A DNA stretch of 64,000 nucleotides from Oscarella lobularis (GCF_947507565.1 NC_089185.1:620001-684000), one strand, 5' to 3'; counted from the first letter of the stretch, positions 23,001 through 37,440 are shown. The notes: generated by a model from the letters alone, not told the origin. Translations and numbers: made by a program.

Positions 23001-26000
23001 CGTCCTTTCGATTGTCGAAGCCACTCCACTAGAAACGAACTCGTTGATTGCATCTCCTCTTTTCACAAATTGCCTCACGTGTTCTCCTTCATTTCGCTTG
23101 ACCCGTAGCCGACGACGTCGCGAACGAACTTCAACATGACGATCGGCGTGATGTCGCTATTCGCTTGGAGTCCGAGTCCCATTCGTCTCAGCACCTCTTC
23201 AACGCAATGAGCGATTTTCAGATTCGACGTTTCCGTCACTTTCTGTCAAAGAGACGACGCGTTTGATCTCTTTTCTAAAAGCCGGCTTCTCTCCTTTTCT
23301 CTACCTGTCGCAGGGGTGTTACCACGTCGCTGAGAAGGGACGCCGACGTGAATCGAGCGACCAATTCAAACGTGTCGTAGGTGTGAGTCGCCTTCGCTTC
23401 AGGAATCTTCAGACCGGCATCGGCCTCCTCTCGCTCTTCCGCCGGGTTTCCGAATAAGTTATTAAGAGAAATCTGTTTATATAGTAAAGCGTGGGTCATC
23501 TGAAAGAAACGGTACGTTACTTCAATGACATCCTCAAGGCATTCGTCCATATCTCCGGACTGCATGACGTCTGACAGTCCGACCAGAACCGAATGGACAG
23601 TGTAAGCCAAGACGTGCAACTAAAATTTTTCCACGTTCAAAAATGACGCGCAAGAGGTTGTGCACTTTACCTGATAGCCTTTTTTCAATAAATGCTTCAT
23701 CTCTTTTACCAACAGAGCGAGATATCTTGGTCCGAGAGAGACGGCGATCTTGACTAGAGTAGCACGTGCCACGGTTCGAACGTCCCGCGATCGACTCTTC
23801 AGCGTTTGACAAATCCGTATCACGAGACTTAGGAAGTGGAGAAGAACGAAGTGACCTCGATTAAAAAAAAGAAAAAAAAACCGATCTCTTACCCGGGTAG
23901 TTGGAGATCGAGCGTTTGCTTTGGAAGTGCCTGGAGCAATTTGACAGCAGCCAATACAACAGGAGCTCGCAGCGCTGCCTCTTCTTGCTCAGAGCCGTCG
24001 TGTTGCCCGTACTTGTGACCACCACCACCCGAGCTCTAAACGTAGCTCTTCATGAAAATTAAGCGGAGAAAAATCTCGGAGCGTACGCTCTTTGTCAGGA
24101 TGCTTTGAATTTCTGGCAAGATTGTGTCGACTAACTTGTCGTGAATCTTCCGCTGCTGGGAAGTCATTTCGCCTTGTTCGCTCGACAGATCAAAATGAAA
24201 TGCGTTCAATACGGCAACCAAGACTCTAAGTAAAAAGAAAAATTCGGGGAATTGTGAGAGGAGCAATGCCGCGATACCTACTTCGAAACCAGTTTCAAAT
24301 TTTCTCCTTTTTTCGTAAACATCATTAGCTGACGTCTCAACAAGGAACAATAAGCGGACCATTTGAATTGGGCCGCGCACGCTCCAATAACGCCGACGGC
24401 TTCGTTGACGAGATTGTGATCTTTGGACTCGGTCACCGTTCGATTGACGTGCGGCAGAAAGAAGGCGGCGAGCGTCGACGGCGAGAGACGCCCGTCTCGA
24501 ACAACACCGGTCAAGTCTCTGAGCGCTCGTATGCGTCGGTGCGCCTGCGGATCGAGGAGCCTTTCTCCCCAATGGGGTGCTCAAAAACACTGAGTATCTC
24601 ACCTGAATGTGTCTCATATTTTCGAATATATCTGCGTCGGGGTTATCGTTCAGCAAAGCTGTCATCTCGCGAAAAAGCGGACGACTTGGAAAATGTCGAA
24701 CGAGGGAAGCGAGAAGGCCCAAGTGTTCGTGCCTCACATGCTAAAAAGGAGAGAGACAAGACCGCTGAAGACGTCTGTGCAGACGCACTCATTACGTATA
24801 TGGTACGTACGTCCGCTGAAGCCTTGAGCCCCGTTTTGATCGCCGGCACGACGTTGTCGGAAATAACGGTTCGAAATAGAGAGGGCTCCCAAGCATCTGC
24901 AAACATTGAACGTCAGCTGGTTCGAGTAGAAAATAGGCACGTTTCCTTGCCGTCTTTGGTTCTTGTAACGAGCTTGCTGACGAAGTCGGCCGCCGCGTCG
25001 CGCAGAACCATTTCTTCGGACTGAAAACACAAAATTCGACATATAATTCGACATTTTGCCTTTAGGTTTACGTGGAGCAGCGTGAACGTGGCGTTGTTTA
25101 GCAGAGGCAAAACGACGTCAATAGAAACGTCGTCTCGAGTCGCCACCATCTCCGATGCGCGACTAAATCCGTTTAGTCGAGCGTCAAAGTCCACATCTTC
25201 GACGCGATCCTTTTCCCAGGCGTTCAGCTGACAAACAACGTCGGCAACGGCGACCAAATCCGTCACTTTGGCGGAGAGACTCTAAAGCAATAAACTAGGA
25301 AACAGATCGTTGTCTCGAGCATTCGTTCTTCACCTGAAATGTTTCGCAGAGAACCTGCCGCGCGTTTCTCGCCGCTATAGTATAAAACAAATCAGATAGA
25401 GGTCTAGAAGTAAAATATTATTATAATTTCGTCCTCGAGTCGTCTTCCGCGTGCTTGCCTGACGATTCTGACTGGATCCAAAAGATTTTTGATCAAGTTT
25501 TTAACCGTCGTCAATAGATCCACTCGCTCCTTCAAAGAAAAATTCTTTTATGTACGACAGTGCAGTCTCGCCAGCAGACCTTTCGATTCGGATCTTTAAG
25601 CAAGGACAACAACGTGTCGACGAGAAGTTCGGACTGTTCAGAATCGGCGACAAGAGGGCTCAACCTAGACATGTCGTATATGAAAAAAAAAACGCATGAA
25701 AAGTATGAAACTAACTGCGAAAGAACGTGTAATTCTTGTTTCAGAGCCGGTCGAGGTTTCGTCTCGCTGGCAGCCTTCACGACCCGTCCCACGTACTTCA
25801 GAAGCGTCGAAACGTGAGGCAGCACGACGTCGACGCCTTTTTTCTCGTCTTGAACGAGTAGATTGTCGGCTATTTCCAAGACGAGCGACACCACGGAAGG
25901 CGCAACGTCCTTGGAAGACAGGCAAGCGAACACGTGCTCCAATATCGGCACTCCATCAGAATCTCGTTCGTCGAAGAAGTGGACGTAAATTGAAAACGAC

Positions 26001-27120
26001 GTCCACGTGTGGAGAAGTCGAAGTAGACCGGTCGGATTTTGAATGCATTCGTTTTTGAGTTTGGCGAGCTGGGGCCAGACGGCGGCCGTCAAGATGTCGT
26101 TTCGATAGGGAAGAAAATTGAATGTGGGATATTTTTGGAATAGCGACGAGAGGCAGGTGAAGGCGAGTTGTCGCGTCGAGCGAAGCGCGGCGACGAACTG
26201 AGGCCGAATCGTTTCGCGATGCTTCGACAGGAGCTGGGAATTGTTGTGAAGAACGTAGAGAAGAATGGAGAGGAGAGACGGCACGTAAGACACGATGGCG
26301 TCGCCGAAAATCGAAAACAATTGACCACACAAATGAAGAAACCTAAATTAAGATAGTGCTCACATGAACCATAGTTATTCACCGCGAATGTTTTTGGTAA
26401 TCTCATAAACCATTGTCATTCACGGTGAACATCTATGGGTATAATTTACTCACCCTTGCTGTTTCTTTATTGGCACGCACGACGTCGGATCGGCAATCAG
26501 AGCACTGACTTCTCCGACGCCGCAATTCAAAACGTCGCCAAACGGCTGCGTCATCATGTCGATAAACACGGCGAGTTCGCCGCCCGGACAGCCGGCGAAA
26601 AAACGAAGCACAATCGCTCGCTGCGACATCGCTCCCTGTTTGCCCGACTTTCCGCCGGCCTGCTTCATCATACGACCATAGAGAAGTCTAAAAAAAAAGA
26701 AAACATACGTAGACAAAAACATCCCAAAAAGTAACAAACCCTATCAAGATGGGCATCAATTGTTCCCTGTGTTCGTCGGCAACGACGCTCGCCTCCTCGT
26801 CGACGACAAATCGAGCGAGTTCGTCTCGAAACGTATCGTCGTTTAAAATCCGCGTCAAGTTGTCTCTGTAGGGCGTCAGGTGTTTGTGCTTGTAGGAGAG
26901 AACGGCGTCGAGAGCCAGTCGTTGAATAGAACCGTCACGGTGAGCCAACATCTAGGGGAAAAAAATCGAGAACGTGAGTCGAATTCTAGTCGTTCTCCTA
27001 CAGTCGTGTAAATTTTTCTCATTTCTGGCTCTTTGTACAGTCCCCTTGGATTTTTGAATTTCGAGAATACTGCTAATTTTGTAGAGAGCGTCTTGAAAAT
27101 CGTCTTTCTCGTCGTGGATT

Positions 27121-27157
<37 letters not shown>

Positions 27158-30100
27158 CTCGATCGTTTCCCGAGTGAGATCCTGTCGCGGAGCAGCCGAT
27201 ATGTCGACAGAGAAATATTCGCCGCGAACGAAGTCGAGAAACATGGGCACGACGTCTTTGGACTTCGACTCGACCAAATCGACGAATTCGATCATCGATT
27301 TCCACAGCAGTATGCGATAGTTTGCGTGATCGGGACGATCTTGCGTTGACGCTTCGACGTCATCATCGGCGAAACGAGAGAAAAAAGTACGAACGTCGTG
27401 ATCATCCTTTAATTAAACGAGAAATAAAGGTCTTCCTCTCTCTCTCTTTCTCGATGCAAGCTATTGAACTTACCTGACTAACAGTGGTAAGGAGAGAATC
27501 TCGTTCGACGGATACCCTCTGCGATGCCGACTTGAGTTCGTCCACGAAAACGGGCCAGAACGTCGTCCTATCTCCGGACGCGTGAGACGCAATCAACTCA
27601 ATCAGAGGACCCCAGAGCAGGCTGAAATTGACATAGAGTGATCCGACGAGATACCGCAGAGCAACCTAAAACGACGCCACTACTATATAAAAAACATAAG
27701 GGTTTTTAAAATGACTCGCCTCTCTGCCTCTGTCACATCGTAGGGAACTGTGAGAAAGCCGACGCAGGATAGCCAATCGGTTTCTGTAGCACTCCAGCGA
27801 TGAAGGACAGGACTGAGCCTCGAGGCAGACGTCAAATGCGTCGCCGCTGAAATCGATTTCGTCACTGGATCCCTTTTCCGCCGCACTGAGCAGCTGGAGA
27901 GTGAGAAGACGAATTTTCTGACGCGGACTGCTCAGATTTCGTTTCAGAAGATCGTACAGAGCTCGAATGTCGCCGACGCGACTCGTCGTCGCCGCGCGTA
28001 CGGCGATTCGAAGACCGAAAACGGATTCGGGGGATGACGTCAAAATATCCGAAACGAAATTCCACTCGAATTCGAACGACACGAGCGTCGTCAGAGCCGA
28101 GTGCGTCGCATTTAAGAGACAAAGAAAGCGGTCGTCATAGCGACGAATTGCGAGAAGTTCGGCGAGAAGTCGACGAAGTCGAGCAATCAATTCCTCGCTC
28201 TCCTTCACAACGCCGCAAATCGCGACCGAACAAAACGTCCAAGCCAGTCGATCGTCCCCGTCGTCGAACGCGAGACCGTTGAACACCAGTTCGACCAAAC
28301 GACGTGAAGAAGAAGAAGAATCGAGAAATCTCGTCTCGGATATCGTGGCGTACGAGGCGAGAGCGAAGAGGCACGTCGATTCGTTGCCGCTCACGTTGTC
28401 GTTCAGTTTTCGAACGAGTCGGGGCCGGAGGTGAGAGTCGAAAGCGGGCAAGTGGAAAAGCCTTCGCGACCAGTTCGCAATGACGGACAGATGCAGCGGA
28501 GCGTCAAACACTTCGTTGACCAAATTGACGGCGTCGCGAATCGACGTCCAGTCGTTCCGTTGCGAGACGAGGAGAAAGAGGGAATCGAGAAGCGTCGTTC
28601 GAAGGGGAGAGTGACTCGAGACGACTGGCGTCACAGTGAAGAGAATCTGATGCGCGAAGACACAGGTAGCAAATGTGAACCGTCTCGACGCTATTCTCAC
28701 CTGGCAGATACGAGACGGATCGTCTGGAATACGACCGCCTCCTCTCCACCCGATCCAAACTTGATGGAGATGGAGTAAGTGATTTAAATGTCTCAGTTGA
28801 GTTTCCGCTTGCGATTCAAGGTAGGATTGATAGACGTCGCTTACGGATTTCTACAACGAAGAGTCGTTTGCTCGTTGCTGTATAAAAATAAACGTTTTGT
28901 ACGTGGATAACGTTCCAGACGTCGTTGCAGTGTTCCTTTCGAGTGTGTTCCGCCATTCGTTCCATTGTTTTCACCAGGCAAGCCAAAACCTTAAAGCAAA
29001 AAATGCCTAGTCTTAGACAGACAAGAAAAAGAGACAATTTACTTTTTCCTGATCGCACAATTTCGCAGAACCGGCAAGAAGAACATGCAAAAACTGAACA
29101 AAATAAATTTAACTTTTTTCGCGCGAAGGATATGCCGTTGCCCTACATTTTCTGTATTGGAATGAAAACGATTATTGACTCCTTTGACGATTTCAAAAAA
29201 GAGCGAGGCGATGCCGTCAGAAAGCTGACCAACTCTCATTTAGTCAATATAGATAAACATCCCCATCCCCAGCATACATCGGTTTCGTCGCTGTTTAGCG
29301 AATCAAACACTTTTTCAATCAATAATTCCTGATCTTCCCTGGAGCACTGCACAAAACTCAAATGACTGCTTAAAAATTTCCAGCGAAAACAAGTTCACTT
29401 TTCGAGTCAAAAAAGAGAAACTCTCCGCAGCAAAACGTCTAATGTGATTCTTCTGCGTAGCAGAAAACAATCTGCAATAAAATCTAAAAAAGCCAATAAT
29501 AATAATAATAATAATAAACTGATACATTTTCTCTCTCCATCACCTGTACACATCCGTAATTTCCTTCACCATGTACCTCCACAAAAATTTAAATAAATAC
29601 GAAAGACAGGCGAAGACGCTCTAAAAAAACACGTTGACAGAATAAAAATTACAAAATTCAAAATTTATACCTCTAAGACGTCGGCATCTCGTATCAACAT
29701 CAACTGCACAAGCGTCTCAAAAAAATCCCTGAAGCGAGCATAGAAGTCCGCTTGAAGATCGCGAGCCAATTGCGTGACCAAACTAATGAAATTCCAACAT
29801 CGACGTTGTACGCGAATAAGACGCGAAGGAATGCGTGTACTCTAATAGCGGTGGAAGTGCAAGTGGAGATGACGATTGGAGAGCGTCTCGAAGAAGGTCC
29901 ATCAACTCTATTCGATGGTGAACGACTTGGCGAAAGTCGTTCGATATGGGTCTCGATTTGGAGCAGAATTTTTCTGAGTAGATAGACGCATATAGGAAAA
30001 TCTTTTTTTTTTCGGATTATTTTTCTACTGAAATCGGTCGTGCTGTTCAGGTCTCGCCACTTTTCCAGGCCTCGAGTGAAGCAAGAGTCGACGTCCTGCA

Positions 30101-30298
30101 AATAGAGAGGCTAAGAACTGCTGTAGATTGAGCGCACGAGATCGTCTTGCGTCTGGAATGTCTTCGGGACGTGCGATTCGATGTGCTATGTCGAGTTTTA
30201 TGGAGGCAACTCGCTCGGGAAACGATCTGAACTAAAGCAGCACTCGTTTGAAAGCCATCGGAGCTTTCTAAGATTACCTTGAATGTCTTCTTCGCCAT
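20035..30298 (-). CDS. UTP20: UTP20, U3 snoRNP / small-subunit processome HEAT-repeat protein
   Basis: Some 10.3 kb with more than 30 short introns, giving about 2,600-2,750 residues (human 2,785). The order of recognisable segments follows UTP20 from end to end: RSFPERVASIKLDIAHRI and WRDLN near the N-terminus; RRFAAESFSFLTRKV; LTLQLLSAAEK; AVFSKFKNPRGLYKEPE; ILYGRMM..RAIVLRFFAG; AAVWPQLAKLKNE; IFENMRHIQVR; LVAVLNAFHFD; LLRRYARAGAA; WIQLASCRLFGLLFSAW; LSQEVCDVLKDLVGREAFSKA. The C-terminal exon is AVANPEKRARQKIKK with basic tail KHPAKWKKRL. UTP20 is a nucleolar alpha-solenoid needed for 18S rRNA maturation. A (GAC)n tract encodes an Asp-rich stretch at ~21,300; another gives a Ser run at 27,121-27,157. 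Start at 30298 (MAKKTFK) precedes the conserved N-terminal block. Confidence 0.94.
27121..27157. repeat. (GAC)n repeat coding a Ser run in UTP20
   Basis: About twelve GAC units on the plus strand; the minus-strand gene reads TCG, giving a serine tract in the linker where other animals have an acidic stretch. Confidence 0.9.
29494..29518. repeat. (AAT)n repeat in a UTP20 intron
   Basis: Eight AAT units inside an intron near the 5' part of UTP20. Confidence 0.85.
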
Positions 30299-30443
30299 AA
30301 CAGCCTCCTCGTGCGTTCTAGCGTGCGCGACGACCGCAGCACCAAAAAAATATTAGATTTACAGTGGGAGGAGTAGTGGGAGGCGATATACAAAAATACA
30401 AAATCTAGAAAATACGCAAACAATAGCGACTCTGTCATAAAAT

Positions 30444-33400
30444 TTAACATTCTATGTCTTCGGGCAGTGTTTCATTTTCGGGTTTGAAAGTTGGACTCAA
30501 GAGAGCGCGATTCAGTCCAGACAACACCACGGGGCCAAGACTCGAATAGCTCGCGCTCGAATCGATGCTTCCTGATCGCTTTCTTTGATACCCAGCACCC
30601 GGTACGAGTTGCAGGCTGCTTCCAGAACGACTTCTCTTCCTTTTGCCCGGGGTGACAGCAGCGAGTATTTTCTGCACCGTCTCAAGTCTTAGAGCAATAA
30701 CCGATTGGATACTCTTCAAGGCCACGTTTTTTTCCTCCGATGAACTAGGGTACACACGATATATGGTTATTCCTATCTCAAAATCATGCAGTCTGTGTGC
30801 ACCTGCTCCGAAAGATGTATCGATCTTCCCTTTGCGACATGTCATCTCTGCACACGAGTCTCCACATGTCGGTAACCCCTGAACAAGTTCTTTCTCTTTC
30901 TCTGCGCATATCGCGATAAAAAGCTTACCGTCCGAGTCCGGCAGATCGTTCACCGAGGAATGAGACGTCAACAAAATCTGCTTATACCGAAATTCTTCTT
31001 CTTCTTTCACCAGGGTCACCTATATATGCAATGCCGTCTTGATGTCAATCCAACTAATTATCTATCATTTTTTACTGAAGCTTTAGGTTTCTTTTTCGTC
31101 TTCTTTTCTTTGTCGGGAACCAGTAAAATAATTAGGCTCTTAAAAACTGTGGAAGAGAAAGAGTCAGCATCTCCGAGCTTCATACAATCAATTACAAAAG
31201 CAAAGGACATCTGGGCCAAGCCCCTTCTTCAAAGCCTTCTTTTCTATCCCTTCAATGGGATTGAGCCACATCACTGAACAATTAAAGATTAGCTCGCTAA
31301 CAATGGCACGCAATCCAGACTAAATAAAAAATAGAGCGTCAAAAACTGCACGTGAAAAATGTTTCTCTTTTAATTAACCTCTCTCAGATTCGCCTTGTTC
31401 ACCAGACTATCAAACACGGAATGATAGGTATCGTGAACGCGTTGAACTTCGTTAATAAAATCGGCAACCTCTTCTACTTTCACAATGGCGTCTGCACGAT
31501 GAATAAAAAGGCTTCTTCTAAGCAGATACAGATAAATACATTTCGACTATTTACCCGCGAGTTGAGCTCTCGCATCGCTGCCCGCTTCCGTCAGTTTATG
31601 CATAGACTTCAAAAACAACGGATATCGCAATATTCTCTACGTTTCAGATAATAAAATAGGCCAAAGAATCTCCGAGTCTTTCACCTGTATGGGAAGAATA
31701 AGATAAGACGGAAGAGACGCCGACAATTGCCTTTTCGGATTTCGCGCCGCGAGAAATTCCTTTAGCCGCGGATCGATGTTGTCGCGCTCCAGTATCTCCT
31801 CCGCGTGCGTGCGACTCGCGCAGAACGTGCTGTAGCGTTTGAAATCGGCGGCGTGGTAGAGAAAAGCCCCCGCGACGGAGAAAACCATATTCTATACATG
31901 TATATAGTGACCAAGCGGTACGAGAAGGGGAGTGTGAGAAGCTGTACCCGAACTGCCGTTGGGCCGGTGCCGTCAAGTCTTGCCGCTTCCTAATAAAGTC
32001 ACGAACATCGAAGCCATTGTTTTTTTCTGCAGGCGAGATCCTGTTTACCTCAAGCGCCTCGAGGAACTCTTCCTGAAATGGAACGATATCTTCGAGGTTT
32101 CCGAAGAGCGAATTGATCTATTATAGACAAAACAGAAATAGCAGCAAATTGCATATCCCTCGTCCGGTCGCGACCGGTTCCCGCACGCACTTCGTCCTTC
32201 CGGAGAAAGGATTCGCTCCGGAGTGGGCGCATGTAGCGTCCCAGTAACACTTGCAATTGCTAAGGCAACAGGCGGACGCGTTCTATTTTGCAAATGCAAC
32301 TGAATCGAAGCCTCTCACTTTGACGTAAGTCCGTTCGGTTTCGACCAGTTCGCCGACGCATTTCTCGAGTTTCTCTTCGCGTGTCAACTGGCGGCTCGTT
32401 TGGGGCGGCAGCCCGATCGTCTCGTCGTGCAGCGAGCGGACGTACTTTGTCAATTCGTCGACATTCTTAGAATGAAAAGAAGACGTACTAAAGGAACACA
32501 CAGAAAGACTTCATATACATGCAATATAGCCTGAAGGGAATCGAGTGTGAGACTCGAGAATGGATCCAAATCGCTCGCGTTCGCCGCCATTGGCACGATC
32601 GTTGGGCCGCCGTCGCCGCCGCCTCCGCCGCCTCCGCTTGTCAGGTCGCCAAAATCAACTACATAAATAATTAAAGTCACTCAATTAATCAAATAGTAAG
32701 TCAGTTGATGCCGCCCGCCCACGCATCCGCTTACGGTCGGGCGGCGGCACGATAAGTCCCATCACGTCTTCCTTCGTTAATTCTTGCTCCTGACTACATT
32801 TTCAAAGAATGTAAGAGTGGTTTCTTTACGCCGACGGCGCGCATGCAGAGCCGACCTTTCGGGTGGCGGCAATATCAGGTGATTGATCAGGCTATCCGTC
32901 GTCTTTTGAAAGACGGGCATTTCGAGTCGTCGCGATCGCACGGTCAACGACAGAAGACCGGAGATACCGAAGCAAGCCGATTCGATGATCGTCAGAGCTT
33001 CGGCTATGCCCAGCTCGTCGACCGACGTTCCGTTCACTGCCAAAATTTCGTCTCCTTCGAGAAGACCTACGACGTACGAGATCAAGTCGAGCGAACAAAC
33101 TGCGGTGTATATACGTACCGTGACTTTCGGCCAGTCCACCCGAATCGACGTGGCTGACCACGAGGCAACCGTACGTCGACAATCCCTCGTCGGGAGATTC
33201 AAATTCCACAGAAAACCCTTGAAAAAGTAAAATTGAATGAATACGAAAAATGTTTGGGGGCATAGACGTACCGAGATGCGAGTCCGGCGTTTGAGTCATG
33301 TGAACGTCAAGTCTGACTTTGGCTATTACTTCAACGTCTTCGAAATCCTAACAAAGCTCATTGCAAACGCTGACGGTGGCGTGGAAGCATTTTGTACCAT

Positions 33401-36400
33401 TGAATTAAGAGGAAAATCTTCTTCCGGCACAAAATACTCTAGAACGTTGCTAGATTTATTAATTCGGTTTAAAGCTGCGACAACGTTCGTGCCTTTTGAG
33501 CCGTCATCTGTTCGTCTGTGCAAAACGACAAAGTGCTCTTGTGGATCTAGATGCATTTGCTGAGAAACAACAGGCAAAAACGCAGTTGACCTCGTTACTC
33601 AATTACAGAACAAGACAACCCACCTGGTAAACAGCTCTAAGAATTCCAAATGAGGTTAATCCTTCCAATGATAGACTAACAAACTATAGAAAAAAGCGTC
33701 GGAAACGCCTTTCTTCATACTGTATTACGACTGTAACCTGCTTGTTTGGAAGCTTGATCCGTACGGTTTGACTTTGAAAAGTCTCCCAAATTCGCTGCCC
33801 CGGTTGAAGTTCCACTACTTCAAGCTCACTTTCGTCCCTGATATCAACGGAAGGCCGTCTCGCCTTTTCCGTTTCGCTCTTACTCTTGAAAATGATAGTG
33901 CCAAACGTCATAACAACTGGCTTGCATTTTGCAGTTATCTACCTACCGAATCTTTTGATCCAGCGACAAAATGACGCAAACCCGCTTTAATATGTTTAGT
34001 AAAACGCGTCTAAAATGACAGTAAGTAGGAAGAGAGAGACCTTCGCGCAGTTTTTTCTTACTTTGGGTCTTGGACTTCTGCCTAGCTTAGGCGAATCCGA
34101 TCGTTTAACGTAAAACGAATCGTCCGTCGGAGTCTTTCCAGCCGACCTTCTGGCACTCACCTTGAAAAGAGACTGACTAAAGATCTGAGCACAAATCACG
34201 CCAAACTTACGAAGGCGTGCAATGACGAAACGGTGAGACCCTTCTGAAGGCGACCCAAGGCGGTTTTCGTCATTTTAGTAACGCGTGCGAGTACCGACTA
34301 CGATCAAGCCAAGTGTAAACATGAACTAAACGTATCTTTATCCTTTTACCTGAGGATTGGGCAGTTCAGTTCCTTGTGTGGAAGCAACGTAGCATTTTAG
34401 CCTTTGAAAAAGTCGTATAGTTATCAATTTATTAGCAGAACGCACCGTTACCTGTATGCATCCATGTGTAGTCGTTCTGCGTTCATTGACCATGACTTGA
34501 CCTACGTGAAGAAGAATTTATCGATATCGTATATGCTGAAGTTGGGCTATTAACCTGTTCCGATATTTTTTCTTTGGTTAGCTGGTTTCGCTCTGTTTCC
34601 AGTTGTAACTCGGCCATTTTTAGAATTTTCCCCTCCTAATAGTGTAAAAATAGGATCATGATGAAATATTGATTGAAGATCTATCATACAGATTCACTGT
34701 CTTCTTCCAGACGAGATATACGTTCCTAGCACAGCACCTAAGTCCACTAAAATTTTTTTGAATTATCTCACATTTAATATTCTAATGCTCTCCAATCGAC
34801 TTTCCGTCTTGGCCTCCGCCAAGGCACCGCCTATAAAAAATTCAATTCTGCCATACTATTGCCACTAACTACTCAACCTTACCCGAATGTATAGCAGTTA
34901 TCCACGCATCAACGTCCGTTTGACTTGCAGCCTGCACGTAAAACGCGTACCCTGTCGCTATGCTGAGGCAGAAGACGTAATCCCTTTTGACGTATTCATG
35001 AAGCGCTTGAGCTAATCCTCCCCTAACGTCTAAAAACAGCCAATTTAGGTTCAGCTTGAAAAAAACGGAATGAGAATACCTAGTTTCACGTGAGCGTGAT
35101 CTTCGTCAACGTCGAATCCCGCCGTATCGTCGCGTTCATAGAAGGATAAGGCGGTGCCCACCAGAGCAGCTAAGAACGTTTTGACGATTTTGATGTTTTT
35201 AGCTTTTTCACTCACCCCAATAACGCTTCCACTTCCTTTTGCTCGCCTCGGCCACTTTTCCGTTTTTTGACGAAAGAATCACTTTCAAATGAAGCCATCT
35301 ACGAGACAAAAATCAAAAATACTGTATGACCTAAGAGGACGCACGCACCCTGTCTTTCTCAGTCGACCAACGTCGCTGTCTTGATGTATGAGGGGGACAG
35401 CGGGACTGCAGAGAAACAACATCTCTTCAACAAACACTCCTAAAAATCTTTCTTCTTACTTGAGAATTTCAAGATTAGGAGCCCTGTCAGTCGAATTCAG
35501 CACCTCTTCAGAATCGACTGAAGTTTCCTGTTATTGAAGCAAACTTTTGTCACAAATTCCAAATTCGTCCCGTTTTATCTTACTAGACTACTTGCGTCAA
35601 ATTCTCGTTCTCGCGTCGCCTTATCACCTCCAGACGCAATCAAATTCGTCGAATTTCCTTGACTTTCTGCCGTACTCGTCGTCGTCGTCGTCGTCGTCGT
35701 CAAGTCAGAGTTGGTTCGAGCGAGAAACACTTTGAGTGACGACGCCTGTTCCTGAGCGAGTGGACTCAGTGGCAATTCGCCAGCGAAGCCGCTGTCCGAT
35801 CCGCTAGTGCCGCCACCTCGCGACTCCCCGCTAGTCGGAGCACTCAACGGACCGTTGACATACGAGCGACAAATATCGTCAATAGTCCGTCCTAGAACGA
35901 AGTCGTTCTCGAGCAAAACCGCGTAGATAGGCAGCTCCGTTTCAGGCAAATCCCGTCGAGTCACTGTGACCAAACGCGGGGTCTCAATAGGAGGCGGCGG
36001 CGGAGCTGATAACGGAAGAGGAGGCGGTAGGTCGTCGAGTTGAAAAGAAGTTTTCTCTTCTTCTCTCAGCTGAACTTCTTTAAGATTTCCAGCCGGGTTT
36101 TCTTCTGATGGACTTTCTCCAATTGGATCAACCTCGTCGGAAGTCTTTTCTATCTCTGTTGCTTCATTTCTCGTCGCGACGTCTACCGAAATCTCTTCTA
36201 ACTGGGAAAACATGACTGACTCGAGTTGCTTATTCGCTGCCGCCGGCATTTTCGACGTTCGATCAACCGCAGGTGGATCCATACCAGCAATAAAGTCGCG
36301 AGCGGCCGGAGGATCCGCCTAAATTTCGATACAATCATTATCAAATAATTGTAAATTTCTATTTACCGATTGCGGTGACCCTATGCTGCTCATATCGGCG

Positions 36401-37440
36401 TCAAAGCCGGCATGCTTAGGAACGGGCGACGCACGCGTAGACGAGTGACGAGAATCCCACGACGTTGAATCGTCATCACCAGGTGAACTACAGCTCGTCT
36501 CCGATCCGGCGATCGACGCTCCTTTGATGTCTACATCCTTGGAAAGAGTGTTGAGAAAATCTCCACTTCTCCATGACAACGTAGACTTACTTCTGTTGGT
36601 TCTGGCTGATCTGGAACAGGGACGTAGAGGGACAGTCGAGACGGCGTGTAAACGAGAGTACTGTGAATGCAATCTGCGGTCTACACGTAGCTATATCAGT
36701 TCTTTTAGTAGAGAAAATGTGTTTGGATGTCTTACTGAGCAGGCTTCCAAGAATTTGATAGCATCGTCACTCGACTGGAAGTTTAATCCCCACGTCTGAT
36801 CTATGAAAGAAATGTTGCCTACATAAGAGACTCAGAGATTTTGCACGTACTCGTTTTCGGATCTCGCCACTGCACAAAACATTCTGAACTTCTTTTAAAA
36901 TTTGTGCCTTTTTAATTAAAATGTCATGTGATTCCAGAAATGGTAAGGAATGATTTCATACCTGGGACTGGTATGGCGACGTCGAAATCTGTTCTGCCCA
37001 TGCTAGAAGCGACGAGACGGAATTCTGCTGCTGGCTCTTTCACCTACACACGCCACGCCCATGCATCACGCCCACTTGCAGAACACTAACGGTGCACATA
37101 CGCGAATTCTGACGACGAGAGGAACCAACGACGGGTAGACGAGAGTCCATCGCAACGGGCCGTCGTCCGTCAGCAGCTCGTTTACTTCGACGAGAAGCCT
37201 GAGAGAAATGGAGTAAAGTCGACCACGCCCCTCATTTGAAGTTTCGGTGTACCTCAGAATTTCGGTGTCCGGCTTCTTCTTCTTCTTCTTCTTCTTGCTT
37301 TTTCGGCGTCGTCGACGACTTCCTTTTGACGCCGAAGGGCGCCAACGACGTGGATGTAGATTACCAATGGCGACGACGATCACGGAGCATAAACTGACTG
37401 CACGACAATAGTCATTACCCAGCCGCCGCCGCTGGGGCAA
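30444..37440 (-). CDS. TIAM/still life-type Rac guanine-nucleotide exchange factor: WH1-PH-RBD-PDZ-DH-PH
   Basis: Many exons, roughly 1,550-1,700 residues. Domains from the N-terminus: WH1/EVH1 (CSVIVVAIGNLHPRRW, poly-Lys insert, FDVAIPVP, QTWGLNFQSSDDAIKFLEA; 37,440-36,730); Ser/Pro-rich region (36,600-35,570) with a poly-Thr tract; PH (ALVGTALSFYERDD, RDYVFCLSIATGYAF, TDVDAWITAIH; ~35,290-34,880); RBD (TVRIKLPNKQ, LDPQEHFVVL; ~33,900-33,330); PDZ (LEGDEILAVNGTSVDELG; ~33,230-32,870); DH (LEKCVGELVETERTYVK, GAFLYHAADFKRYSTFC, FLAARNPKRQ, SYLILPIQ; ~32,500-31,650); PH (FRYKQILLTSH, DMWRLVC; ~31,020-30,640). The tail ends LPEDIEC. Family members activate Rac at adhesions and synapses. The true start codon is unresolved: the first recognisable exon lacks an in-frame ATG and begins after a probable acceptor near 37,420-37,435. 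Confidence 0.9.
37271..37297. repeat. (CTT)n repeat coding poly-Lys in the WH1 domain of the GEF
   Basis: Nine CTT units, read AAG on the minus strand, insert eight or more lysines in a WH1 loop between the RRW and EILR segments. Confidence 0.85.
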
